64,000 nt of DNA from contig CBDANN010000005.1 of assembly GCA_965197635.1 (NCBI GenBank), positions 124,001 through 188,000 on the forward strand, in the 5' to 3' direction. The stretch comes from Bin87 sp965197635. Its GTDB lineage: Bacteria > Chloroflexota > Dehalococcoidia > Lucifugimonadales > UBA3495. The translations under genes and the position numbers were made by a program. The notes under the pieces are model-generated. The model was not told where the DNA came from. It made no database searches and saw nothing but the letters and a program-made list of their open reading frames with translations. Each line of letters opens with the position of its first letter. The first letter of the stretch is position 1. Below, one piece after another: positions 1-8,889 of the stretch.

Positions 1-345
1 GGGGATGGGTTGACCGCCGGTGACGGCATAGACGCCGTTGTTGAAGAGGAAGTGATAGAAGTTCTTGGGCGCTTTGGTGGAAGTGGTGACCAACGCGCCG
101 AGGTTCATCAGGAGGCTACCGTCGCCGTCCAGCACCATGACCTTGCGTCCCGGCTGCGCCAGGGCGACGCCGAGGCCGACGTTGCTCGCCTTCCCCATTG
201 CGCCGGAGATGGGAAGGTCCAGGTTCTGGTTGGTTGTAATGGAGGGAAGCCCGAATCGGACATTGCCGGCGTTCATGGTGGGGATGATGACGGCGTCTTC
301 GCGGTTGGAATCAATGACTCGGACTGCATCAGTGTTGCTGATCAT
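1..345 (-). CDS. Thiamine-diphosphate-binding decarboxylase subunit, beta-like (partial)
   Basis: Partial gene whose C-terminal part lies outside the window; 115 codons are visible. The translation contains GDGSLLMNLGAL followed about 30 residues later by NNGVY, the GDG...NN signature that binds Mg-thiamine diphosphate in the C-terminal domain of such enzymes. It is preceded by AGGAG eight bases before the ATG. The gene at 421-933 upstream encodes the matching pyrimidine-binding half, so the two probably form one split decarboxylase. Sulfopyruvate decarboxylase (ComDE) and phosphonopyruvate decarboxylase are the best-known split members. The real substrate cannot be read from this sequence; family membership is secure, specificity is inference. 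Confidence 0.8.
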   Translation of the reverse strand, partial: MISNTDAVRVIDSNREDAVIIPTMNAGNVRFGLPSITTNQNLDLPISGAMGKASNVGLGVALAQPGRKVMVLDGDGSLLMNLGALVTTSTKAPKNFYHFLFNNGVYAVTGGQPIP

Positions 346-420
346 GGGGTTCGCTCCTGCGATGGGGTTAGGTTAGCGGTACGGAATCGCCGCGCCGGTC
401 TCGCGATGACAGCGGATTGG

Positions 421-933
421 CTATGAGCCAAACTCGGTGCCGATCAGGACCGCTACCGGGCGGTTCAGACGCTGGGATTCCTCGAAGGCGACGCTGATGC
501 GGTCGGCGTCGTCATCGGTTTCAACCAGGTAGTAGTTGATACCCCAGGCGTGGAGGATGTGCTCGATGAAACGTCCTGCGGAGTCGGGAGTGGGGCCGCG
601 GCGCGTCCAGCCGCGATAGCCCACCAGCATCACCAGAGGCTGGTGGAGGTCGAGGCACAGGCCGCGAATGGAATCACCAGCCTCGAAGACGCCCGTGTTC
701 TGGATCAGGACCACGGGGTTGGCGCCGCCGACCCATAGTCCGGCAGCGACTGCCATGGTTTCGCCTTCGCGGCACACCGGGATGAGGTCAAGGGTAGGTT
801 CCTCCAGCATCATGTTATAGAGGAAATTGGTTTCGCTGTCGGGCAGCCAGACGACGTGGGAAACGTTGTTCTTTTTCAGCTCGGCGACCAGGGAACCCGG
901 ATGCAAAACAGATTCGTAAACTTCGGTGGTCAT
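421..933 (-). CDS. Thiamine-diphosphate-dependent decarboxylase subunit, alpha-like
   Basis: 170-residue protein corresponding to the N-terminal pyrimidine-binding domain of thiamine-diphosphate enzymes. It has the active-site Glu region (PVCREGETMAVAAGLW) and a GYRGW-type strand typical of sulfopyruvate or phosphonopyruvate decarboxylase alpha subunits. I place the start at the ATG at 933, because AGGAG lies about eight bases upstream; a longer open frame to 975 has no ribosome binding site. The beta-like partner begins 75 bases downstream on the same strand, so the two are probably cotranscribed. Likely cytosolic, decarboxylating a C3 2-oxoacid bearing sulfonate or phosphonate; the substrate is inferred from the family only. 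Confidence 0.78.
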   Translation of the reverse strand: MTTEVYESVLHPGSLVAELKKNNVSHVVWLPDSETNFLYNMMLEEPTLDLIPVCREGETMAVAAGLWVGGANPVVLIQNTGVFEAGDSIRGLCLDLHQPLVMLVGYRGWTRRGPTPDSAGRFIEHILHAWGINYYLVETDDDADRISVAFEESQRLNRPVAVLIGTEFGS

Positions 934-1320
934 TATCGCGACTCCTTGTGCGATGCGCCGGAATTGGCGTGGCATTAGTGCGTAGTAATCCAGCGAGAAT
1001 TATATGGGGTGGCATTTGGAGCGTCAACGGGCGGTCAACGTTGACGGTAGCGTTCCGTATTAACCCCGAATCCACCGAAAGGCATTGTGGGAGTACTGGA
1101 ACGGAGCACGAGGGTGATGAAGACGCGATGGTTGGGGCGGAATGCGGGTAGCTGGGCCTGGTGGTTGGCAATCGGCCCGCCAAGGTCAGGCGTGCGGAGC
1201 CGCTGCTGGATGAGCCGGAGGCAGCAGGGAAAACTCGCTGATCCATCTGGCGCGAGCTGGGGAGACGTTTGACTGACTGACTGGCGGGTGGGATTGGCGG
1301 GCCGGTTGCCGGCGCTACCA
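934..1320. other. Intergenic stretch with an insertion-sequence terminus
   Basis: No convincing gene. The only recognisable item is the 17-base sequence at 1046-1062, which matches (in inverted orientation) the end of an insertion sequence seen again at 10080-10096, 25592-25608 and 40937-40953. The rest looks like flank of the IS1380 remnant that follows. Confidence 0.5.
1046..1062 (+). repeat. Terminal repeat of an unassigned IS (inverted copy)
   Basis: GGTAGCGTTCCGTATTA. Its exact reverse complement ends at 10096, and near-identical copies occur at 25592-25608 and 40937-40953. At 40.9 kb it directly follows the C-terminal coding end of a transposase fragment, so this is an IS end. Confidence 0.7.
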
Positions 1321-1519
1321 TCAGGAAGGGAGTGGCAGGGCACGCAATCGAGTGAGGGCGCGGCTGAACTGGGTTTCCCAGGGCCAGCGCTGGGGAAGAT
1401 GCAACGTGAGGCGGCGCGCCGAGCGGGTGAACCGTCCGGCCAGGGAGAAGAAGCGTCGCCGGAGGGTCTTGGTGGTTACCACCTGCTGCTCGCCCAGACC
1501 GATGCGGGCGGTCCAGCGG

Positions 1520-1701
1520 CACGGCGGGGAAAGTGGAGAACTGCCAGATTGGGGTGTTTCTGGCTTACGGCAGTCGGCAGGGCCGGACCTTTTTGGATCG
1601 GGAGTTGTATTTGCCCCAAGGGTGGGTGGGGACTGGGAGCGCCGGCGGGAAGCCGGAGTGCCTGTGGAGGTGGTCTTTCGCACCAAGGGCCAACTGGCCC
1701 A
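1520..1701 (+). pseudogene. IS701-family transposase internal fragment
   Basis: In the plus direction this segment encodes GKVENCQIGVFLAYGSRQG and, after a one-frame shift, ERRREAGVPVEVVFRTKGQL, both characteristic of the central region of IS701-type DDE transposases. It lies in reverse orientation inside the IS1380 remnant and replaces that element's core. The N-terminal part of an IS701-type transposase, ending just before this region, is present at 40078-40440. Frameshift and truncation at both ends make it a dead fragment. Confidence 0.72.
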
Positions 1702-2539
1702 GGTGATGAAGCCGTGATAGGCGTAGCTGGCGAAGAGGGCCAGTTGGGAACCGGGAGTGGGCTTCACCCTACGGACGATAAGCCGCACCGGCGCGGCGTC
1801 GGGATCACCCTGGAAAAGGGTGTAGGTAGTCTCGGCCACGTCGGCGGCGCCGTCCATCCAGTAGGGGATGGGCGTCCAGTCCCTTTCGGGTATGGCCTCG
1901 ATCAGGTTCCGCAGGCGGGCATGCTGGCGGATGGTGATGGAGAAGCGGACATCCGTCTGGCGGCAGACCGCGCCGATGGCGTGGGTGTAGAAGCCGCGGT
2001 CGGCCCGCACCGTGAGTGGTCCGGTGGCCCCGGCATAATGCACCCGGACCACCGTCTCCCGCCGGAAGTGGGCCGCGCCCCGAACCGTGTTGGCCCGGCC
2101 CTGGCGCAGCCGAGACATCAGCACGTCGCCGGTTCCGGCGGCAACGGCCAGCAGCGGGTGATAGCCCCGCTGGCCGTTGTAACCGTGACGGCGGGCGCCC
2201 TCCTTGGCCGGTCCATAGGTCTCGCAGATGGTGGAGTCCGAGTCGATGGTCAACGGCCCGTGATTGATCAGAGATCGGAGTCCGACCCCAGCGGCCCAGG
2301 CCCGAGCCGGCAGCTCCCGGCTCACCCGATCCAACTGGCGGGCGTGGCCCCACCGGAAGCTGCGCAGGAACGTTCCCAGGGTGGATGGAGCCTTGACTAC
2401 GCAGCCGATGGCGCCAGCGGTCCCGCCGGTGCGCAACACGTCGGCGTCGTCAATGCAGTCGCCCCCAGCCGGGGCAGAAGCCACCAGCGTCATGATCTTG
2501 TCGCCAGGATTGGCTCGGCCCAGGGCACGGCCCAGGGCA

Positions 2540-2586
2540 CAAAGCCCGTTCAGATCCCCTCAAACGTGAACAGTTACGTCGAAGGC
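2540..2586 (+). repeat. 47-bp direct repeat, copy 1 (duplicated MITE end)
   Basis: Identical to 2782-2828 over 47 bases. The first 38 bases are the right end of the MITE-like element at 2707-2819 and the last nine are its flanking target sequence, so this is a duplicated element end inserted in the IS1380 remnant. Confidence 0.75.
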
Positions 2587-2706
2587 GGCCCAGGGCACGG
2601 CCCAGGTCCAGGTGTCGCTCAACCAGTTGGGGCAGGCCCAGATGCCGGGCCAGAGTGGCCGGCAGGATCAGCCCAGCATGGCTGACCAGGCGGTGGTCGT
2701 CGAAGG

Positions 2707-2819
2707 GTAACTGTTTAGACTTGCGGGGATCTACGGGTCAAACCGGCCCCTCCGGGGTGAAAGTCAAGCACGGGATTTCGGCAAAGCCCGTTCAGATCCC
2801 CTCAAACGTGAACAGTTAC
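2707..2819. mobile_element. MITE-like element with GTAA...TTAC ends and 8-bp target duplication
   Basis: 113 bases with imperfect inverted ends of about 26 bases: the left end starts GTAACTGTT and the right end finishes AACAGTTAC, followed inward on both sides by matching GGGGATCT blocks. It is flanked by GTCGAAGG at 2699-2706 and 2820-2827, an 8-base target duplication. Ends starting GTAA and 8-bp duplications are the convention of the IS66 family, so mobilisation by an IS66-type transposase is likely. It carries no coding sequence and no IS66 gene is in the window. Confidence 0.68.
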
Positions 2820-2827
2820 GTCGAAGG

Positions 2828-2991
2828 CAGGGCAATCGCATATGGGCAGTTTAATGCCCGTTATTCCTGCGCAAGCAGGAATCCAGTGACCGAATTCGTT
2901 AATTACGTTTCCAATTCGTTCATGCAATGACCTTATGGACTCCGTCTTTCGCCGGCGTGACGGGGTTGTAATTTCAAATGCGATTGCCCTG
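2828..2991. mobile_element. MITE-like element with 17-bp inverted repeats and 10-bp target duplication
   Basis: 164 bases bounded by CAGGGCAATCGCATATG (2828-2844) and its inverse with one mismatch (2975-2991). The flanks ACGTCGAAGG at 2818-2827 and 2992-3001 form a 10-base target duplication. Inside is a short hairpin (2863-2882, ATTCCTGC-gcaa-GCAGGAAT) like the one at 25703-25722. CAGGG-type ends with 8-10 bp duplications recall the ISAs1 family, but that link is inference. It has inserted right beside the previous element, into the target site that element duplicated. Confidence 0.65.
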
Positions 2992-3155
2992 ACGTCGAAG
3001 GCGGTCTGGATGCGGTCGGGCTGCTCAGGTGGTAGCATCTATTGAGTGCTCCTTGTTTCTGGCTGGTTTTGTGTTTCAAAAACCATTATCCCAGAAGCAA
3101 AGGGGCACTTTCTTACCCCTTCGACCCGCCGCGACACTCATCTCTTCGGTGGATT
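2992..3155 (-). mobile_element. Displaced 5' end of the IS1380 copy
   Basis: Matches the upstream end of the intact IS1380 element (region 39841-40008), including the ATG at 3038 and the first codons of the transposase (MLPPEQPDRI). It has been separated from its body at 1321-2706 by the two small insertions at 2707-2991. At about 3155 it abuts an oppositely oriented IS1380 fragment. Confidence 0.75.
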
Positions 3156-3549
3156 GGGGTACAGCTATCACGGCTTCATCACCGACCGGGACGGAGCGAC
3201 GCTGGAACTGGAGGCGGACCATCGCCGCCACGCCGAGATCGAGAATGCCATCCGCGACCTCAAGTACGGCGTCGGCCTCAACCATCTCCCCTCGGGTCGC
3301 TTCGCCGCCAACGCCGCCTGGCGGGCCGTCCAGGTGATGGCGCATAACCTGGCCCGCTGGGCAGCGAGCATCGGTCTGGGTGAGCAAGTGGTAACCACCA
3401 AGACCCTCCGGCGGCGCTGCTGCTCTATCGCCGGACGACTCACCCGCTCGGCGCGCCGCCTCACCTTGCATCTTCCCCAGGGCTGGCCCTGGGGAACCCA
3501 GTCCAGCCGCGCCCTCACTCGATTGCGTGCCCTGCCCTTGCCGGCCTGA
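3156..3549 (+). pseudogene. IS1380-family transposase C-terminal fragment
   Basis: Encodes the last ~130 residues of an IS1380 transposase, from SYHGFITDRDG through AEIENAIRDLKYG (catalytic Glu region) to the LTRLRALPLPA end. It reads on the plus strand, opposite to the copy at 1321-2706. No N-terminal two thirds are present, so it is a truncated remnant produced by rearrangement at about 3155. It is not a close duplicate of the neighbouring copy, since substitutions are scattered throughout, which suggests independent decay. Confidence 0.85.
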
Positions 3550-4502
3550 CCGCGCCGTCGGCGCCTGATCCATCCACCAGACCTCCCAACCGCCTCACCG
3601 ACCCGCGCCAAGCTCGCAGGTCCGAGCCAAGTCGGTCCTCGTGTGTCAATTCTGGCATACCGCCTGGCCGATTTCGCCGACCACCGCCACTGCGGGTCGT
3701 TGCTTTCCACTGGCCTGACTGCCACGCAGCACCCTCAACCCTATCTATTGGCATCGTGCCTCGTCCGTTCGCCTTCCCTTACCCATCATTCCTCGTGTCA
3801 GCGCCAAGCCCGCACCCCTTCGGTCAATTTCGGCTAAGCGTTACAGGATCCTCTGCATCGGGATGGAATTGGATGCGGCGCAATCCAACATGGCGCGATG
3901 ATTGGAAAAACGAGCGCCAACGCGAATGCTTCGCCGGATGTCCTACCAGTCCCGTACTAATATTTCGTCAAGCGATCGCCGTTGGTCGGCGGAAATTCAT
4001 CGTCGTATTCCAGTTGTCGGTCTGAGGCCCCCTGGCACGTCGGTACAGTTTCGAACATCGGGATGAATGCCCGTATTCCGATCCGAGCGTCGTGTTATAT
4101 TGACCGGCGCGGTCGCTATGGTGGCGGGCAATGTCTCGCGGTAGTGTGAGGTGTATGCCAACGTCGCCCGGGTGGGGGTGCCAAGCCTGACGCGGACGGG
4201 CCGTTATCCCTGTTACGCCGGGTCAGTGGCCAGGTCCGGCCTCTCTCGCTGCTGGCGGAACCGGTATCAGTAATGGTACGAAGCGTCCAGTCGCGAGTCA
4301 GCGCATGATCATTTCGTGTTCCGCCGCCTTCGTCGTGCAATTGCAAGGGTCTGGCGACGAAAGCCGCTTACGTTCGTGAACGAAAAGCGTAACCAACGGG
4401 TGGGAAATCAGGCCGGCGAAAATCGGAATCGCCGGCGCGGGCAGGCGCCCCGAACAAATTGCTCTTCACGGTAGGGTGTCGCCGCCAGCGCCCTGATGAT
4501 GC
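3550..4502. other. Stretch without recognisable genes
   Basis: Several short open frames occur on both strands, but none has a ribosome binding site, a recognisable motif or a consistent pattern. This looks like decayed flank between IS remnants. Confidence 0.5.
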
Positions 4503-4740
4503 ACGCCCAAGCATCTGTCTCCCAGGGATCGGATGCGCCGCAAGTTGCAGACCAAACGGAGACGCCAGCGTTACGCCCGGCATATGGAGACGATGGAACC
4601 GGTATTCGGCCCAACCAAGCACGGAGGTGGTTTCCGACAGTTCCTGCTGCCAGGATTGGACAAGGGCAACGAAGGTCAACGGCGAATGGTCGCTGAGCTG
4701 CATCGGCCACAACCTGCTCAAGCTGTTCCGCAACAGTTGG
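4503..4740 (+). pseudogene. IS1182-like (DDE_Tnp_1) transposase C-terminal remnant
   Basis: Encodes RDRMRRKLQTKRRRQRYARH, then VFGPTKHGGGFRQFLLPGLDK and, after a frameshift near 4675, KVNGEWSLSCIGHNLLKLF. This order (RKL.TKRGR..YARR, EPVFGQIK..RGFRQFLLRG, EW.L.C.AHNLLKL) is the well-known C-terminus of IS1182/IS5-like DDE transposases. An in-frame stop lies just upstream at about 4497. Only the tail survives, so it is a dead fragment. Confidence 0.75.
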
Positions 4741-5028
4741 GCATCGGTCAATCCAGCACCGCTGTTTCGGCGAACGACGCGAGCAATCCCACGGCCCAAC
4801 TTCAATTGCCCCAAATCGCTAATCCTCAGACGGTCTGCCAGGGCGGAAGATGTTAGTATCTGGGACCAGGATGGGGGATGAAATGGCGAAAAGGAGTAGC
4901 ACTCGCCGGGCACATCACCTCAGATCGTCCTTGACACACACCAGAGATTTCTGGTTTCGGGCTTCCGTCCCAACGACGGCATGCCGGTACGGACAGTTCA
5001 TCAACTCTGAACAATAATCTCCCGGAGA

Positions 5029-6411
5029 GTGGCCTTGACCATCGTTATCGCCAATACAACCATAGTAACCGGCAACCCGGACCGCGCCGTTTTACACGAT
5101 GCCGGCATCGCCATCTCGGAAGACCGGATTGTCTCCCTGGGGCCAGCAGAGGAAGTCCAGCAAGCGTATCCCGACGCCGAAGTAGTGGACGGGCGGGGCA
5201 AGGCGGTCTTCCCCGGCCTGATCAACTGCCACACCCACCTGCTTGCAACGGGAGACCGGGGAATACTGGAAGACTTCGGCTTTCCGACCAGGCTGTCCTT
5301 CCCGGTCTCGGCCCGCTCCCTCCTGAGCGGGGAAGAGCGTCAGACACTGGCCCTGCTGGGCGCCCTGGAATCCGTGCGCAGCGGCGTCACCTGCCTGCTG
5401 GAAATCTCGGCTGACGTCGCCGGCTATGCCCACGACCTGGCGGCGACCGGGCTGCGGCTGGTACTGGCGGAAAACATAAACGACGTGGACGAAACCCAGG
5501 CCCGGGAAGGCGTTTACCGTTTCGACGAGGCCAAGGCGGACGCCGGGCTGCAGCGCAGCGCTGACCTGGTGGAGTCCTGGCATGGCCGCCAACAGGGACG
5601 GGTCAACTGCTTCCTGGCCCCGCACGCTCCCGAGACCTGCTCCCCCGGCCTGTTGCGCCGCAGTCGGGAAATGGCCGACCGCTATGGCGTCGGCTACACC
5701 ATTCACCTGTCCCAGAGCCACCAGGAGATCGAAGCGGTCATGGGAGTCAGAGGAGTATCCCCAACCCATTACCTCTTTGCCAGCGACTTCCTGGGGCCAG
5801 ACCTGCTGACCGCCCACTGCCGGTACGTCAACTCCGCTGAAATCGCGCTGCTGGGGCAGAACGGGGTAAGGATCGCCAACAACGCTGCCATCGCTGCCCG
5901 AAGGGGCGCGGCTGCGCCGGTGAGGGAATTGCAGTCGGCTGGGTGCGTGATCGGCATGGGGTCGGACAACATGGCCGAGGACATGGTGGAAGTGATGCGG
6001 GCCGGGCTGTTCCTGGAGCGGGTGCGGCGCAACGATGAGGTCTATCCTCAGCCCGAGGACGTGCTGGAATGGGGAACCTCAGGGGGAGCCAAAGCGTTGG
6101 GCATGGAGGACACCACCGGCAGCCTGGAAGCGGGCAAGAAGGCCGACCTGTTCGTGGTGGACCTGTTGCGGCCCCACCTGGTGCCCAGCCTGCGGGTCGT
6201 GTCCGCCTTCGTGCACAACGGGCAGCCGGGCGATATAACCTCGGTTATGGTGGATGGCAACTGGGTCATGCGCGACGGCAAGGTGCTGACCATAGATGAG
6301 GAGGACGTGGTGCGCCGGGCGGAAGAAGTGGGCCATGCGGTATGGCGCCGGTTACTGGAACACTACCCCAACGTGCCTTTCCCCATCGCCATTCCGCCGC
6401 CCGTCGTCTGA
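5029..6411 (+). CDS. Metal-dependent amidohydrolase (Atz/guanine-deaminase-like)
   Basis: 460-residue amidohydrolase-superfamily enzyme with a TIM-barrel catalytic domain flanked by a small beta-sandwich. Metal ligands are visible: NCHTHL (His68, His70), IHLSQSH (His226), AHCRY (His263) and GSDN (Asp313). The C-terminal TSGGAKALGMEDTTGSLEAG segment is typical of the chlorohydrolase/deaminase branch that acts on N-heterocycles or removes amino or halide groups; the substrate is unknown. The longest start is a GTG at 5029, but GGAG at 5024 would suit the TTG at 5035 better (seven-base spacing), so the protein may begin two codons later. It stands alone, with IS remnants upstream and a divergent VOC gene downstream. 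Confidence 0.85.
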   Translation: MALTIVIANTTIVTGNPDRAVLHDAGIAISEDRIVSLGPAEEVQQAYPDAEVVDGRGKAVFPGLINCHTHLLATGDRGILEDFGFPTRLSFPVSARSLLSGEERQTLALLGALESVRSGVTCLLEISADVAGYAHDLAATGLRLVLAENINDVDETQAREGVYRFDEAKADAGLQRSADLVESWHGRQQGRVNCFLAPHAPETCSPGLLRRSREMADRYGVGYTIHLSQSHQEIEAVMGVRGVSPTHYLFASDFLGPDLLTAHCRYVNSAEIALLGQNGVRIANNAAIAARRGAAAPVRELQSAGCVIGMGSDNMAEDMVEVMRAGLFLERVRRNDEVYPQPEDVLEWGTSGGAKALGMEDTTGSLEAGKKADLFVVDLLRPHLVPSLRVVSAFVHNGQPGDITSVMVDGNWVMRDGKVLTIDEEDVVRRAEEVGHAVWRRLLEHYPNVPFPIAIPPPVV

Positions 6412-6659
6412 ACCTGGCTGCTGGGAACGTCCCCTGGATTACTCCCGCCTGTCCGACTATCCCGGAAAACTGCCCGGGCGTAGCCAGGCTAACGCCGCCG
6501 GCTGACGCAAGACTATGCGGAGCGGACGGGGACCAACAAAGACCGCCTGAACACACGCGTGCCAGCCTCATGCTCGAAACGGCAAACCCGCCCAAGCTCC
6601 CGCGTGCCACCCCTCAGGCGCAGCCCGCCCTCGGGGGAAAGGGCGAGAGGCCCCAACGC

Positions 6660-7214
6660 TTACCGGCTGCCGACCGCCACCGCGCTCAGGTCACGGATGG
6701 CCTCTACGGTTTCGGGGTTGGCCGGCTTGCCCATTTCGACGTCCCGGACCGCTTCCCAAGACTGAAGCACATCCGCCATAACGGCTTCGTCCGACTGGTC
6801 AATGTCTATTGGGATGCCTACCTGGGCCCATGACGTGTGACCGGTCAGCCAGAAAACTTCGGTGGGGTTGTTCTCCGGGTCTCGGAAGTAGCAACCGATT
6901 GCGCTCGCGTGCGTGACGATGCGGTCCAGCTGGTAACCGCGCGCAAGAATGCGACTCTTGAAATCGCGGAGATCATCGAGGGTTTCGACGCGCATTGAAA
7001 TCTGTTGGATCCAGTGCGGGTCCTCCAGCGACGACCGTCCGTTGATCAGGGCAATCTCGTGGTCACAGGCTTCCGGATCTGCGCTGAAGAAAGCGCCAAG
7101 CGGACCGACCTTGGTCAGCGTCATGCCCATAAAATCCGCATAGAAGTCCATCATTAGTTCGATGTCATGAACGTAGAAACCAATATGACCGAGTCCGGTG
7201 ACTTTTGCTGACAT
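6660..7214 (-). CDS. VOC-fold (glyoxalase/extradiol dioxygenase-like) protein
   Basis: 184-residue vicinal-oxygen-chelate protein. It opens with GLGHIGFYVHDIELMMDFYA, the usual first beta-alpha-beta module with a metal-ligand His, and a second module carries HWIQQISMRV and DPENNPTEVFWL with the typical Glu ligand. I start it at the ATG at 7214 because AAGGAG lies six bases upstream; a TTG at 7220 is also possible. The family includes glyoxalases, catechol dioxygenases and epimerases and nothing here decides between them. It is monocistronic on the minus strand, convergent with the amidohydrolase gene and downstream of the MFS gene. Confidence 0.82.
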   Translation of the reverse strand: MSAKVTGLGHIGFYVHDIELMMDFYADFMGMTLTKVGPLGAFFSADPEACDHEIALINGRSSLEDPHWIQQISMRVETLDDLRDFKSRILARGYQLDRIVTHASAIGCYFRDPENNPTEVFWLTGHTSWAQVGIPIDIDQSDEAVMADVLQSWEAVRDVEMGKPANPETVEAIRDLSAVAVGSR

Positions 7215-7611
7215 CTCCAACTCCTTAGATTAGATTCTTCCTGTGAGAGTTCATTATGCCCTTTCCCCGGTTCCCATGTCGAGGTGAGAAGCAGGCGCCG
7301 ATCTCACCCGTTGCAAACCATGCTCAGGGAATGGGTTCGATGTCGGCGCCGGCGGTGAGCATTGATCACTCGCCGCGGAGAGTACCACGATTGCAAGGGA
7401 CGAGATTGTCCCAGCCGAAGGTACCCAATAGCCGACGGCACAGCTGCTTCCTCGTTTCTCGCACAACGGCGGCGGCCAAGGCGGGCAGGGGTAGCGTCCA
7501 TGCAAATGGTGCGCCGGATCAATCGATGCGGCATGCAGCCTGAGCGACCGGGAGCATTGCGTAATGCTCTTTGCCAGTTGCAACGCGGAACGTGATCGGA
7601 ACGGCCGCGCT
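7215..7611. other. Intergenic, no gene seen
   Basis: About 400 bases between two minus-strand genes. Short frames exist but none is supported by a ribosome binding site or family similarity. It presumably contains the promoter of the VOC gene. Confidence 0.5.
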
Positions 7612-8889
7612 TCAGGCCAGTTGTCGGACCCGGCCAAGGGTGACGCAACACACCAACGCCAATGTCAACCCCAGCACGCTGATGATGGCCATGGCCGTTG
7701 ATGGAGAGGTGACGTCGGAGAGAATGCCGACGCCCACGCTGGCGACAACCAGGAACCCTCGATCAAAGCTTTGCAGGCTGGTGAGGCGGCCCCGAAGGCC
7801 GTCGGGGGCCAGCGTCTGCGTCAAAGTGCCGCGAGTAGTGCGGAACAGGGATTGACTGAAGGCCATGGCGGCGATAGCCACGAAGGCCGGCGCCATCCAC
7901 TTGGAGTAGGAAAACAACAGCAGCGTGAGGGAGCTTGCAATCGCGGCCCCCAGAACCACCCTGCCCTTGGGGAAGACGAAACCGAAGGACGCTACGAACA
8001 GCGCCGCCAGCAGGCCGCCCACGCCCGTGACCGACAGCAGGTATCCACCGACGTCGGCGTCGCGTTTCAACACTTCGGTGGTGAACACCGGGAAGAGGAA
8101 CCAGGCCGGATGGAGGATGATGTTGGGAATCGCCGACAGTAGCATCAACTGGAAGAAAGCGCGCTCCCCGCTCCATATGTAGCGCAAACCCTCCACCATA
8201 TTGGCCAATGCGGAGCCGCGCTGGCGCGCATTGCCGGGACGGTGGAAGGGAGTGCGCAACGGGAAAATCATTGCCACATTGGCCAGGTACAGGACGGCTT
8301 CAATTGTGAAGTTCCAGAAGAACCCCAGGGTGAAAATCAGGATCCCGCCAACGAACGGTCCAACGATGCGGGTACCTGTGATGGTCAGAACGTTGGTGGC
8401 CAGGGCGTTGCCCAGCATTTCCCGGGGCACGGTGCCGGCGATCAGGGATTGGCGCATGGGTTGGGTCATGGAACGACAAGCGCCAGCTAAAATTACATAC
8501 AGGTAGGCGTGCCAGACTTCCACCCGTTTGGACAACACCAGCAGGGCGAAAGACAAGGCCAGAGCCGCCATCAGCAGTTGCAAGGCGATAACCAGCTTGC
8601 GGCGGTCGAAGCGGTCGCTGAGGACCCCGCCCCAGGGGCCCACCACTAATCCGGGCAGAGTGTTGATCCCGCCCACCGTGACCACCAGCAGGCCGGCGAC
8701 GGTGGAACCTTCCGACAAGTCCCGGACCAGCCATCCCACACTCAGCAGTTGCAGCCACTGGGCGTTGTTGGCGAAGAGATTGCCGAACCACAACAGTCGG
8801 AAATTGCGGTATGCCAACCACGCGTCCAGCGTATGCAATCGGGGAAGTTTCGCTATTCGAAAAATAGTTCCCCTCGAACTTGGAGCCAC
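7612..8889 (-). CDS. MFS transporter, MFS_3 (EntS-like effector) type
   Basis: 425-residue integral membrane protein with about twelve hydrophobic segments. The motif GGVLSDRFDRRKLVI, the major-facilitator loop 2-3 signature, follows the second to third helices. The overall layout, including YRNFRLLWFGN near the N-terminus and SFDRGFLVVASVGVGIL near the C-terminus, matches the MFS_3 group (EntS-like exporters and multidrug efflux). It should sit in the cytoplasmic membrane and export a small molecule by proton antiport; the substrate is unknown. The start used is a GTG with no strong ribosome binding site, so the N-terminus is uncertain by some residues. Confidence 0.85.
   Translation of the reverse strand: MAPSSRGTIFRIAKLPRLHTLDAWLAYRNFRLLWFGNLFANNAQWLQLLSVGWLVRDLSEGSTVAGLLVVTVGGINTLPGLVVGPWGGVLSDRFDRRKLVIALQLLMAALALSFALLVLSKRVEVWHAYLYVILAGACRSMTQPMRQSLIAGTVPREMLGNALATNVLTITGTRIVGPFVGGILIFTLGFFWNFTIEAVLYLANVAMIFPLRTPFHRPGNARQRGSALANMVEGLRYIWSGERAFFQLMLLSAIPNIILHPAWFLFPVFTTEVLKRDADVGGYLLSVTGVGGLLAALFVASFGFVFPKGRVVLGAAIASSLTLLLFSYSKWMAPAFVAIAAMAFSQSLFRTTRGTLTQTLAPDGLRGRLTSLQSFDRGFLVVASVGVGILSDVTSPSTAMAIISVLGLTLALVCCVTLGRVRQLA

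Larger units (their letters stand above)
1321..2706 (-). pseudogene. IS1380-family transposase, mosaic and disrupted
   Basis: Reads as an IS1380-type DDE transposase when compared with the intact copy at 38561-39886. It shares TLRRRFFSLAGR near the C-terminus, a SDSTICETYG strand with the first catalytic Asp, and VRADRGFYTH with the second. About 180 bases in the middle (1520-1701) have been replaced by a piece of an IS701-type transposase, which removes the AEIENAIRDLKYG segment bearing the catalytic Glu. The N-terminal part (2494-2706) is scrambled by short duplications, and the 5' end of the element is displaced to 2992-3155 by two small insertions. The protein cannot be functional. Confidence 0.85.

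Noticed and set aside
1288..2685. A 465-residue plus-strand ORF
   Set aside because: It is the antisense shadow of the IS1380 transposase remnant; composition is Gly/Pro/Arg-rich with no domain.
4368..4913. A 181-residue minus-strand ORF
   Set aside because: It is antisense to the IS1182-like transposase tail, which has recognisable motifs on the plus strand.
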